Positions 7,987 through 16,541 of a DNA stretch of 37,951 bases are shown piece after piece. The position numbers were made by a program, and so were the translations under genes. Within the stretch, counting starts at the first letter, position 1, and each line of letters opens with the position of its first letter. Under the pieces are notes generated by a model that searched no databases, was not told the origin of the DNA, and saw only the letters and a list, made by a program, of their open reading frames with translations. Source of the stretch: Candidatus Saccharimonadota bacterium (lineage in GTDB: Bacteria; Patescibacteriota; Saccharimonadia; Saccharimonadales; Saccharimonadaceae); the NCBI GenBank assembly GCA_900555425.1, contig UNSM01000001.1, positions 1-37,951 on the forward strand, written 5' to 3'.

Positions 7987-10974
7987 ATGAGAAGAAAATA
8001 CTCATTGCCTAAGGTGGGCATACTGGCAATAGTAGTGGCTTTAGCTATTTCAGTAACGGCTTTTTTTATCTATACATATGCGGCGCCAAGCTCGCCAAAT
8101 TGGACGATAACTGGTAAATCCTGGGTTACTAAGCAATTTAATAAATCAGATACTACTAACTTTGGGTCTAATTGGATGGTTGCTCCAGGAAGATTAAAGA
8201 ATGTGAAGCCCGGAGATACGGTTGATTGGTGGCATAGTCTTTTTGTCAGCGGCGGGCCTACTGACAATGTCGTGACTGGAGTTCAGCAAGATGTGTTCGA
8301 TTTAAGCTCAAATCAGCCGATGGATAATGATGTCAGTCTGAACGATAGGGGGGCTTGGCATAATGAAGATCCTCGATGGTTTAACGTTATGACGGATTGG
8401 AAGGATTATGCTTGGAAGCGAATGAACAATCCAGCGGATTATCTCACTACCTCTATGGAGGCGTTGAACGGAAAATCTAGATTAGAGGATGTTCGTGGTC
8501 CGCTTGGAAAAAATAAATTCATGTATACACGAGTCATTAAAAGAGAGGATATGGGTAAGCGTATCTGTCAGCGAATCTACTGGGATAGGCGTAATTCTTT
8601 GGTGTCAAAAGGCTGGGTGTATTCATCATATGCCTGTGTTGAAGTTCCGTATGATTATGATGTAGAACCTTCGGTGAGTGTTAACTCGGATTACATTGAC
8701 GCAGAAAATGTCACGAAAATTGAGGGAATAAATGCTGGGTTGAATAATAAGGGCACGTCAAAAACTCAAAATTCTTCGTATGCACTTGCTCGGTTTGTTG
8801 TCAGAGGGGCTGAAGTATCGGAGCTTACAGGAAAGAGTAATGAAGTTTCACTTCCTGGAGGTACTGCTGATAGTGATTGGCCATGTGCAATTGTGCGACT
8901 GATTAAGGGACAATATAGAGATAGCTTAAATATTGATAGTGGCGCGTGTGGAAAAATTGTTCAAAACACTGGCAGTCAATTAAACACCGGTCAGACTCCA
9001 GTGGCCACAAATAAGATAGATGATCTGGATAGGGATAGGGTTAAGCTAAGTGCTAACGACAGTCTATGTTATGTGGTTATGGTAAGTAATTACAACGGTT
9101 CGGCGCCTTCGACGGATTTTAAATACGCGGTTAAGTGTATCAGATCCTCAAAAAGACCGAAAGTACAGGTTTGGGGTGGCGACATTAAGACCGATAAAGA
9201 GGTTATTACTAGCAAGACATCAAACAGCGTGAACGTTCCTGATGAGAATCTTAGTCGTATTGAGTTAGATAAGACCTCTATACGAGCAAAGGGGCTGTGG
9301 GGTACAGGTTTAGACAAAGATGGTAATAAAATTGGAGGCGATGTTCACTTTAGCCCTGGCGAATACGGCTTTAAGGGGGGCAACGACGCTGATCTGCACT
9401 GGTCTATAGTGTGTGCTGAGGATCAGTATGGCGGTAATGGAAACCAGAGAGCATATAAGAAGTCTACTAAACAACCAGACTATCTTCCGAGTTGTCATGG
9501 TGATGCGACTAACTTAAAAGACGACTATCAAGCAAGGACGATTGTAACGACACAGTGGCGCGATCCCAGTGGAGGCGATGTGTTACAGGACGGTTATATT
9601 ACATGTACACCCGATCCTATGTATCACAGTATAGTCGGTGATGCATCGCTCGTCTATAATCCTGATTATTGTAAGAGGGGCGTTTGGAGGACATCTGACT
9701 CTGCGAAGTGGATTAGTATAAATAGTTTTGGTCGACATACGCATTCTAATAGTAAACCGGATCCAGCATTCTTAAATTGTAATAACAATCTTCGTCCTAT
9801 AGTAGAGCTTATCCCGTGTTTGGATATGTATGTCTTTAGGCTGAAAGGTATCAATTTAGGAGGGTTAAAAGATGCTAAGAGTCTGGAGATTGGTTTTAGT
9901 GGAGCTGTAGATAACCTCGTTAAGGTGAAGATTAACGGTTATGAGATGAAAACGTTAGGTAACGACAACGGATCCAGACCTGAAGGAGTTCAGTATTTTG
10001 GTTGGGGTCTTCCGGGCTATGCTGGAAATTCTCGATTTACTGCCGAGACGCAGCCAGGTACTGTTTTATATGAGAATAATAACTTCATCGATATTTATAT
10101 AAAATCTAATCCGTCACATATGGGACTACTGATCGAGGATATAACATTGGCGTATAAGATGGCCTATACGAATCAGAATGTATATGGCTCTTGGGGCGAA
10201 TATGGAATTATTGCTAATGGTAAGGCAGATTCGGCTTCTGGGGCTGGATTGTCGTCATCGTTTAATGGTCGCTCGGGAGTGACTCCACGTGACTACAACA
10301 AGCTAACTTTCGCCAATATTCCAAAGTATGGTAATTTCAGTAGCACCAGTTCAGTTCCAGATAATTTTACTTTACCGTCGGTTGGTGGGACGAGAGGTAA
10401 TATCTCTGGCAATGTAGATGTGAATAGTCTAGCTTCGGGTGAATATAACGCTGGAAACGTAACCTTAACGGGGTCAAAATTAAGCGTAGGCAAGAGTATA
10501 GTCATAAAGTCCTCGGGCGTAGTTAGGATTTCGGGTGATTTGTTATATACAGACACGAATGATGTGCGCCAATTGCCACAACTAATTATCTACGCGAAAA
10601 ATATTATTATAGAGCCTTCGGTTGGGGAAGTGAATGCTTGGTTGATTACTCAGAAAGACGGATATGTTAGTACTTGTGGCGTGGTAATTAGCGCCGGAGT
10701 TAGCGCCGGAGGCTGGCTGAGTGGAGTTTCTGAATCTTCTTGCGGTAAACAGCTGAAGGTTAACGGGCCAATTAAAACTGGACACTTGTTCTTGCGACGA
10801 ACGTACGGCGGAAAACATGCTTCATCTGCAAAGAATGATCCGAACATGCATCCTGGAACTCCAGCAGAAATCATCAATTTGAGGGCTGACACTTATATTT
10901 GGGCTTACAATAATTATCGAAACACTGGCGCGATTAGTACGATGAATGTTCGCGAATTGCCGCCAAGATATTAA
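7987..10974 (+). CDS. Large secreted or membrane-anchored protein, putative pilus-linked surface protein
   Basis: A basic N terminus and one hydrophobic helix (about residues 9-32) fit an uncleaved anchor or signal peptide; the remaining ~960 residues would be extracellular. I count 14 Cys, all in the exported part, suggesting disulfides. It is rich in Asn, Gly, Ser, Asp and aromatic residues, with few helices expected. Residues ~800-880 look like repeated beta turns (GNISGNVDVNSLASGEYNAG, SKLSVGKSIVIKSSG, VVRISGDLLY), compatible with a beta-helix. The C terminus ends RELPPRY. No family is recognised with certainty. It lies 44 nt upstream of pilM on the same strand, so an adhesin or pilus-tip role is inference from context. 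Confidence 0.85.
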   Translation: MRRKYSLPKVGILAIVVALAISVTAFFIYTYAAPSSPNWTITGKSWVTKQFNKSDTTNFGSNWMVAPGRLKNVKPGDTVDWWHSLFVSGGPTDNVVTGVQQDVFDLSSNQPMDNDVSLNDRGAWHNEDPRWFNVMTDWKDYAWKRMNNPADYLTTSMEALNGKSRLEDVRGPLGKNKFMYTRVIKREDMGKRICQRIYWDRRNSLVSKGWVYSSYACVEVPYDYDVEPSVSVNSDYIDAENVTKIEGINAGLNNKGTSKTQNSSYALARFVVRGAEVSELTGKSNEVSLPGGTADSDWPCAIVRLIKGQYRDSLNIDSGACGKIVQNTGSQLNTGQTPVATNKIDDLDRDRVKLSANDSLCYVVMVSNYNGSAPSTDFKYAVKCIRSSKRPKVQVWGGDIKTDKEVITSKTSNSVNVPDENLSRIELDKTSIRAKGLWGTGLDKDGNKIGGDVHFSPGEYGFKGGNDADLHWSIVCAEDQYGGNGNQRAYKKSTKQPDYLPSCHGDATNLKDDYQARTIVTTQWRDPSGGDVLQDGYITCTPDPMYHSIVGDASLVYNPDYCKRGVWRTSDSAKWISINSFGRHTHSNSKPDPAFLNCNNNLRPIVELIPCLDMYVFRLKGINLGGLKDAKSLEIGFSGAVDNLVKVKINGYEMKTLGNDNGSRPEGVQYFGWGLPGYAGNSRFTAETQPGTVLYENNNFIDIYIKSNPSHMGLLIEDITLAYKMAYTNQNVYGSWGEYGIIANGKADSASGAGLSSSFNGRSGVTPRDYNKLTFANIPKYGNFSSTSSVPDNFTLPSVGGTRGNISGNVDVNSLASGEYNAGNVTLTGSKLSVGKSIVIKSSGVVRISGDLLYTDTNDVRQLPQLIIYAKNIIIEPSVGEVNAWLITQKDGYVSTCGVVISAGVSAGGWLSGVSESSCGKQLKVNGPIKTGHLFLRRTYGGKHASSAKNDPNMHPGTPAEIINLRADTYIWAYNNYRNTGAISTMNVRELPPRY

Positions 10975-10978
10975 AAGT

Positions 10979-11007
10979 TTGCAAATTAAAACGCTAATGT
11001 ATATAAT
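10979..11007 (+). promoter_or_regulatory. Promoter of the pilus operon
   Basis: TTGCAA (10979-10984), a 17-nt spacer and TATAAT (11002-11007). The pilM ATG at 11019 begins 12 nt after the -10 box, so the expected leader is about 5 nt and has no ribosome-binding site. It gives the pilus genes a start of transcription separate from the upstream secreted-protein gene. Confidence 0.7.
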
Positions 11008-11018
11008 TATTATTAGTT

Positions 11019-12065
11019 ATGAAATTAGCAAAAGGGTTGGGCGAATTCTTCGGACTGGACATCGATACGAATGCGGTGCGGGTGGTTCAATTGTCTCGTA
11101 CTGGCGCGGGATGGAGTTTGTCTCATTACGGTTATACGCCAGTTGATTCTAAAATAACGAGCGGCGATTCTCCAGAGTCTAAGCGACGCTTGGGTGAGGC
11201 TATTATGACCGCCGTTGGTCAAGCTGGGATTAAGACGTCCAATGTGGCTGTTGGTTTGCCATCAAATAAGACATTCTCGACTATTATTGATGTGCCAAAG
11301 GTTTCTGAGCAGGAATTGAAGGCGATGATGAAGTATCAGGTTGATCAATATATCCCAATGTCTTTGGATGAGGCAGAAGTTGACTGGGCTTTATTGGGTG
11401 ATAGTTTGCACGCGCAGAATCAGTATGAGATTTTACTGACAAGTACAGCGAAGTCTTACGCAGAAGAGCGTTTGGAGCTGGTTGAAAATCTTGGTTTCAA
11501 TGTGATTGCTGAAGAGCCAAACGCTATTGCTATGGTTCGCTCTTTATCGGCTACCGATTCTCAGGATGCGCGTTTGATTATCAATATGGGTGAAAATTCG
11601 ACGGATTTGGCGGTCGTCTACAACGGAGCGCCGCGACTTATTCGTATGATTCCAACTGGACTTTCATCTTTGGTTCGATCGGCGGTTCAGAATCTCAGCG
11701 TCCAGGAAGATCAAGCACGTCAATTTATTTTGAAATTTGGTTTGGCGCCGGATAAATTAGATGGTCAAGTGTTAAGGGCTATTGATTCAACTCTCGACAA
11801 TTTTTCTTCAGAGCTGGTGAAATCTATAAAGTTTTTCCAAACTCGATATCCAAGCGTAGCGGTTTCTGGAATTTTGTTATCGGGGTTTGGTTCAGCTATT
11901 CCGCAACTTGATGGATATGTGATGAATAAAACTGGAGTCCAGTCAATTACCGCAGATCCGTGGCAGCGTGTTCAAGTTTCTCAGTCGGATCAACAGCAAT
12001 TGGCGCCGATTGCTTCAGAATTCGCTATTGCTGTAGGGTTGGCACAAAGGAGTAATATATCATGA
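11019..12065 (+). CDS. pilM: Type IV pilus assembly protein PilM
   Basis: Cytoplasmic actin/FtsA-like ATPase-fold protein that binds the PilN N terminus and links the pilus motor to the inner-membrane platform. The start region LGEFFGLDIDTNAVRVVQLS is the family's phosphate-1 motif. NVAVGLPSNKTFSTIIDVPK, a variant of the SHS2/1C domain, follows, then NMGENSTDLAVVYNGAP (phosphate 2) and ILLSGFGSAIPQLDGYV (adenosine motif). The 348-residue length is typical. It overlaps pilN by ATGA. Confidence 0.95.
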   Translation: MKLAKGLGEFFGLDIDTNAVRVVQLSRTGAGWSLSHYGYTPVDSKITSGDSPESKRRLGEAIMTAVGQAGIKTSNVAVGLPSNKTFSTIIDVPKVSEQELKAMMKYQVDQYIPMSLDEAEVDWALLGDSLHAQNQYEILLTSTAKSYAEERLELVENLGFNVIAEEPNAIAMVRSLSATDSQDARLIINMGENSTDLAVVYNGAPRLIRMIPTGLSSLVRSAVQNLSVQEDQARQFILKFGLAPDKLDGQVLRAIDSTLDNFSSELVKSIKFFQTRYPSVAVSGILLSGFGSAIPQLDGYVMNKTGVQSITADPWQRVQVSQSDQQQLAPIASEFAIAVGLAQRSNIS

Positions 12066-12787
12066 TTGAGATAAATCTTCTCCCAAACGTTAAGCGCGAG
12101 CTATTGAAGACTCGGGCTATGCGCAATCGGGTTATTTCGATATCGTTCTTGGTGGGCGGTGCTTCGATTGCGGCAGTAGTTGTTTTGGCGTTGATTTTGG
12201 GCAGCCAGATTGCAGCCGAGGCGGTTCAGGGTGGAGTTATTAAAGATAGAAGCGATAAATTGATGGCGGTCGAGGATCTTAATAAGGTTGTAACGATTCA
12301 GAATCAATTGACAAAGATCAATGAGCAACATTCTGGAAAGAAGATTAATTCAAGGATCTTTGATGTTGTAACGGCGGTTAATCCAGTTGCACCAAATAAT
12401 GTTAGTTTTTCGGATATAAAAGTTAATCCTGAGTCAAAAACTATTACTCTGGAGGGTAGCGCGGTTAATGGCTATAGTGCGTTAGAGACCTTAAAGAAAA
12501 CCATCTTGAATACGAAGGTCCAGACTACTGACGGCGATAAAAGCTCCGAGGTTAGCCTGACTAAGGAGATAAAAGATGGCGATACTAGTTTTGGGGAGAA
12601 CTCAGAAGGTAAAAAAGTGTTGCAATTCTCGTTCTCGTTTGAATACGCAGAAGAATTACTAGCACCTGCAAATAATGGCACAGTTTCCGTATTGACGCCG
12701 ACTGGTAAGGTTGATGTGACAGATTCACGTCAGGGAATTCCGGATAGCTTGTTTAAGAGTAACTCGAAAAAACAGGAGAAGAAATAA
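12062..12787 (+). CDS. pilN: Type IV pilus assembly protein PilN
   Basis: Bitopic platform protein. It begins MIEINLLPNVKREL, the conserved INLLP motif that docks on PilM. A membrane helix spans about residues 25-52, followed by a coiled-coil stretch (63-95) and a periplasmic/extracellular ferredoxin-like domain (NVSFSDIKVNPESKTITLEG). At 241 residues it is longer than the typical ~200, with a C-terminal tail rich in Thr, Ser and Lys. Its start overlaps the pilM stop by 4 nt and its stop overlaps the next ATG (TAATG), implying translational coupling. Confidence 0.92.
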   Translation: MIEINLLPNVKRELLKTRAMRNRVISISFLVGGASIAAVVVLALILGSQIAAEAVQGGVIKDRSDKLMAVEDLNKVVTIQNQLTKINEQHSGKKINSRIFDVVTAVNPVAPNNVSFSDIKVNPESKTITLEGSAVNGYSALETLKKTILNTKVQTTDGDKSSEVSLTKEIKDGDTSFGENSEGKKVLQFSFSFEYAEELLAPANNGTVSVLTPTGKVDVTDSRQGIPDSLFKSNSKKQEKK

Positions 12788-13455
12788 TGGCGACCGATAA
12801 TAAAGAAGTTGCAATACGCAAGCGACAACAGATTGACTCATCGAAAAAGACTATGTTTATTTTTGTGGCTTCTGCGGCGTTTTTGGCGGGAATTGCGCTT
12901 GTTGTGAGTATATTTTTGGTGCAACAAATTGTATTTCATTCGAAGATTCTTCTGGAGAAGCAAAATACTATTTCTCGTCTAGATAAAAACCTGTCGTCGG
13001 TTGACGAGCTAAAGAAGAATATCCGAGTTTTGGATACGAATACTGCGCTTAATTCTATAAAATCAAGCAGTGAAAGTAATGCTCTTCAGACAATATTGGA
13101 CGCGTTGCCAGATAATGCGAACGCCGACGCCCTTGGCGCCTCATTGAAGAACAAATTTATTGACACGACTACTGGTGTGACTATTCAAAATCTGACCGTT
13201 GCTCAATCTGGATCTGATAGCGAAAGCTCTGAGTCAACATCTGAAAACGCCATATCATTTACTATGGAAGTGAGCGGTCCGGCTGAAAAATTGAAAGAAT
13301 TGTTAACTAAGTTAGAGGCGTCTATTCGAGTCATTGACCTAAAGACCGTGGAAATCCAGCGAAATGAGGATAGATTGAGCTTGGTGGTTCGAGGTGTTGC
13401 TTATTACGAGCCAGCACAAACAATACAATTAGAGAATAAGGTGGTTAAGCCATGA
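12787..13455 (+). CDS. pilO: Type IV pilus assembly protein PilO-like
   Basis: Partner of PilN in the platform. It has a short basic cytoplasmic tail, one membrane helix (about residues 22-47), a coiled coil (50-85, ILLEKQNTISRLDKNLSSVD) and a C-terminal alpha/beta domain (ISFTMEVSGPAEKLKELLTK then VIDLKTVEIQ) matching the PilO ferredoxin-like fold. Sequence identity with classical PilO is not obvious; the assignment uses architecture and gene order. It overlaps both neighbours by 1-4 nt. Confidence 0.82.
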   Translation: MATDNKEVAIRKRQQIDSSKKTMFIFVASAAFLAGIALVVSIFLVQQIVFHSKILLEKQNTISRLDKNLSSVDELKKNIRVLDTNTALNSIKSSSESNALQTILDALPDNANADALGASLKNKFIDTTTGVTIQNLTVAQSGSDSESSESTSENAISFTMEVSGPAEKLKELLTKLEASIRVIDLKTVEIQRNEDRLSLVVRGVAYYEPAQTIQLENKVVKP

Positions 13456-13682
13456 AGAAAACAGACATAGCAATGGTAATATTGATCGCGGGTGTGGGCG
13501 TGGCAATCGGCTATATTGTCGCCTCTAATATCTCGTTCTTAAAAGTCCCAGAATCTGGTACAAAAGTACAGACTATTCGAGAGATATCGCCTGACGTAGA
13601 AAAACCAAACCCAGCGATTTTTAATAATAATGCGATAAATCCAACTGTTGAAATATTCGTAGGTCAAGATGCAGCCAAATAG
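13452..13682 (+). CDS. Small single-helix protein of the pilus operon
   Basis: 76 residues: KKTD, then one hydrophobic helix (about residues 6-30), then a ~45-residue polar outer part (SGTKVQTIREISPDVEKPNP). It occupies the PilP position after pilO and overlaps it by ATGA, but is too short for a full PilP with its beta domain. It may be a reduced alignment-complex component. It is tightly coupled and surely translated; function unknown. Confidence 0.78.
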   Translation: MKKTDIAMVILIAGVGVAIGYIVASNISFLKVPESGTKVQTIREISPDVEKPNPAIFNNNAINPTVEIFVGQDAAK

Positions 13683-13695
13683 AGAAGGGGCGTAA

Positions 13696-15456
13696 ATGGC
13701 TTTACTGACGGACGACATCCAAGATAAGTTGATCGAGCTGCTCGTAAACGAGGGGCTTATTGAGAAGTCTGTCATTGATGATGCCTTAAAGCGCGCCTCT
13801 GAGAGCGGCAAACCTCTGTTTAGTCTGCTTAGTGAAGAGGGGTTGCTTGATAATGAACTATTAGTTCATGGTGTGGCTCAAGTTTCGGGCGTGCCGTATG
13901 TCAATCTGTCGAATAGTGTTATTAGTCAGGATATTTTATCTCTATTACCGTCCGACGTTGCTGAGAGATTTATGGCTGTGCCGCTGGCCGAGGTTCAGAA
14001 CCGACTAGCGGTAGCGATGATCGACGCGAATAATGTTCAAGCGGTGGACTATTTGTCGAATCGCATCCAGCGTCCGATAAAAGTTTTCATGGCCTCAGAA
14101 GAGAGTGTTCGTCACGTCTTGGATCAATATAAGACTGACTTGTCGTCTGTTAATGTGGCTGCACAGGCTTCACAGGAAGAGTCTTTGTCGGAGGCTGGCA
14201 ATATTAAAACAATTGTCCAAGATTCACCGATATCACGAGCATTATCGACAATTTTGGAGTATGCGGTAAAAAGTCATGCGTCCGACGTGCATATTGAGCC
14301 ATTAGAGAAGGCTTTGAAGATTCGTTGTCGTGTTGACGGTGTTTTGCGTGAGATTATGCAGCTCCCAAAGAGCATTGAGCCGGCGCTAGTTAGTCGTATT
14401 AAGATTCTTTCCAATCTGAAAATTGACGAGCATCGCATTCCTCAGGACGGTCAATTTGCAGTTAACGTCGCGGGTAAAGAAGTTGACCTTCGTATTGCTA
14501 TCTCTCCTGTCGTTTGGGGTGAACAGGTGGTTATTCGTCTGCTTGATAAGAGTGGAAGTTCTTTCAATTTGGAAGACATGGGCTACGCTGGGCGTGCATT
14601 AAGAACGATTCGTAAGGGAATTAAGCGACCAAACGGAATGATCTTGACGTCGGGTCCAACTGGTTCCGGTAAGTCAACGAGTTTGTACGCGTTGATCAAG
14701 GAGATTAAAGACGACACTGTGAATATTGTGACGCTTGAAGATCCGGTTGAGTATAAGATGGACGGCGTCAATCAGATTCAGGTGAATGCAGAAGTTGGAT
14801 TGACGTTTGCTTCTGGACTGCGCTCAATTTTGCGTCAAGACCCAGACATTGTGATGGTTGGTGAGATTCGCGATAATGAAACAGCAAATTTGGCTATTCA
14901 GGCGGCTTTAACGGGGCACTTGGTTTTCTCAACACTTCACACTAATTCCGCCGCTGGAGTGCTGCCGCGTTTGTTGGATATGGGGATCGAGCCGTTTCTT
15001 ATTGCCAGTACGGTTAACACAATTATCGGTCAGCGTTTGGTGAGGCGAGTGGCACGTCGTCGGGATATTTATCAATCATCACCACTGGAAACGCAGGCAA
15101 TTCGCGAGGCGGTTGGTGGATTATTGCCGCAAACAAGGGAGCAGGTCGCTCAATACGCGCAAGACCTGGGATATGAAAGCTTGCCGCTAGCGACGCAGAC
15201 GTCGTTTGCCTTGGCAAAAGGAAAAGATACGCCACAAACTCCTCGCGGTTATGCTGGTCGAGCTGGTTTGTATGAGGTCATGGATATTACTGAAGAGATT
15301 CAGAATTTGATTGTTAAGCGCGCGACCTCAGCGGAAATCCAGCGAATGGCAATTCAACAGGGTATGATTACGATGCGTCAAGATGGTTATCTGAAGGCGT
15401 TGAATGGAATAACGACAATAGAAGAAGTTAATAGGGTAGCGGCGGATACCGCGTAA
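13696..15456 (+). CDS. pilB: Type IV pilus extension ATPase PilB
   Basis: Hexameric secretion/assembly ATPase that powers pilus polymerisation. An N-terminal GspE_N/MshEN domain (residues 1-140; SEEGLLDNELLVHGVAQVSG, VPLAEVQNRLAVAMID) precedes the N2 domain (SDVHIEPLEKALKIRCRVDG) and the RecA core: Walker A TSGPTGSGKST, Asp box TLEDPVEY, Walker B DPDIVMVGEIRDNETA, and His box STLHTNSAAG. The four-Cys zinc knuckle usual after QRLVRR is absent; the segment reads ARRRDIYQSS. At 586 residues it has normal length. The ribosome-binding site is GAAGGGG. Confidence 0.96.
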   Translation: MALLTDDIQDKLIELLVNEGLIEKSVIDDALKRASESGKPLFSLLSEEGLLDNELLVHGVAQVSGVPYVNLSNSVISQDILSLLPSDVAERFMAVPLAEVQNRLAVAMIDANNVQAVDYLSNRIQRPIKVFMASEESVRHVLDQYKTDLSSVNVAAQASQEESLSEAGNIKTIVQDSPISRALSTILEYAVKSHASDVHIEPLEKALKIRCRVDGVLREIMQLPKSIEPALVSRIKILSNLKIDEHRIPQDGQFAVNVAGKEVDLRIAISPVVWGEQVVIRLLDKSGSSFNLEDMGYAGRALRTIRKGIKRPNGMILTSGPTGSGKSTSLYALIKEIKDDTVNIVTLEDPVEYKMDGVNQIQVNAEVGLTFASGLRSILRQDPDIVMVGEIRDNETANLAIQAALTGHLVFSTLHTNSAAGVLPRLLDMGIEPFLIASTVNTIIGQRLVRRVARRRDIYQSSPLETQAIREAVGGLLPQTREQVAQYAQDLGYESLPLATQTSFALAKGKDTPQTPRGYAGRAGLYEVMDITEEIQNLIVKRATSAEIQRMAIQQGMITMRQDGYLKALNGITTIEEVNRVAADTA

Positions 15457-15467
15457 AAGGAGGAAAC

Positions 15468-16538
15468 ATGAATAATCAAGAATTGCGAATTGAGATTTTG
15501 CTGGAAGAAGTCGTTAAGAAACGAGCTTCAGACCTTCATATTCAAGTTGGTTTGCCGCCAATGCTACGAATTGATGGTGCGCTTATGCCGACCGCCGGAA
15601 CTCAGCCCTTAGACGAGTCTGCCGTTGAGAGGCTAGTATTCCAGATTCTTGATGAAGATCAGCGGCAGATTTTGCTAAAAGATAAGGAATTCGACTTTTC
15701 GTTTGCGTTCGGCACGCTGGGACGATTCCGAGTTAATGCCTTCCATGAGCGTGGCAATTTGGCTGCAGCCCTACGCTTGATTCCAAATGAAATTAAGTCG
15801 GCGTCTGAACTGGGTATGCCACCAGTTGTTAATACGTTTGCGGATTTTCCTCGCGGTTTAGTGTTGGTTACTGGCCCAACTGGTTCCGGCAAGTCAACAA
15901 CTTTGGCGGCGCTGGTTGATAAGATCAATTCTGAGCGCTCACAGCATATTATTACCATTGAAGACCCTATCGAGTTTACTCACAAGTCGAAAAAATCAGT
16001 GGTAGTTCAGCGGGAAGTTCACTACGACACTTATTCATTCTCTGCGGCTTTACGCTCGAGTCTTCGCCAAGACCCAGATGTTGTGCTGATTGGTGAGATG
16101 CGCGACCTTGAAACAATTTCAGCGGCGATTACAATTGCTGAAACTGGACACTTGGTGTTTGCGACGCTACACACAAACTCTGCCGCACAATCAATTGACC
16201 GTATGATTGACGTGTTCCCACCGCACCAGCAGCCACAGATTCGCGCTCAGCTCAGTAATATTTTGATGGCAATTTGTTCACAGCGACTTGTGCCAGCTAT
16301 CGGCGGTGGGCGAGTCGTGGCGGCAGAGGTTTTGATTGCTAATCCAGCGGTACGCAACATTATTCGCGAAGGTAAATCTCATCAGTTGGACGCTGTGATT
16401 CAGACTGGTGCTGACCAGGGAATGCAGACGATGGATCGAACTTTGGTCAATTTGGTGCAGAACGGTACGATTACGTATGATAGTGCTCGTGAATTTGCTG
16501 TCGATTTGACGGAATTTGAGAGGCTGATGAGGGGGTAG
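15468..16538 (+). CDS. pilT: Type IV pilus retraction ATPase PilT
   Basis: Retraction motor. Signatures: RASDLHIQVGLPPMLRIDG, Walker A VTGPTGSGKSTTLAAL, Asp box TIEDPIEF, Walker B DPDVVLIGEMRDLETI, His box ATLHTNSAAQSIDRMID and FPPHQQPQIRAQLSNIL. The last two are strong PilT-type rather than PilB-type features. 356 residues is the standard length. AAGGAGG lies 5 nt before the ATG and 9 nt after pilB. Its presence implies a dynamic, retractable pilus, as needed for twitching or DNA uptake. Confidence 0.97.
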   Translation: MNNQELRIEILLEEVVKKRASDLHIQVGLPPMLRIDGALMPTAGTQPLDESAVERLVFQILDEDQRQILLKDKEFDFSFAFGTLGRFRVNAFHERGNLAAALRLIPNEIKSASELGMPPVVNTFADFPRGLVLVTGPTGSGKSTTLAALVDKINSERSQHIITIEDPIEFTHKSKKSVVVQREVHYDTYSFSAALRSSLRQDPDVVLIGEMRDLETISAAITIAETGHLVFATLHTNSAAQSIDRMIDVFPPHQQPQIRAQLSNILMAICSQRLVPAIGGGRVVAAEVLIANPAVRNIIREGKSHQLDAVIQTGADQGMQTMDRTLVNLVQNGTITYDSAREFAVDLTEFERLMRG

Positions 16539-16541
16539 TAA

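Noticed and set aside
10680..10710. Repeated AGCGCCGGAG in the secreted-protein gene as a mobile or regulatory repeat
   Set aside because: Two 10-bp copies coding for SAGVSAG within one frame; a local peptide repeat.
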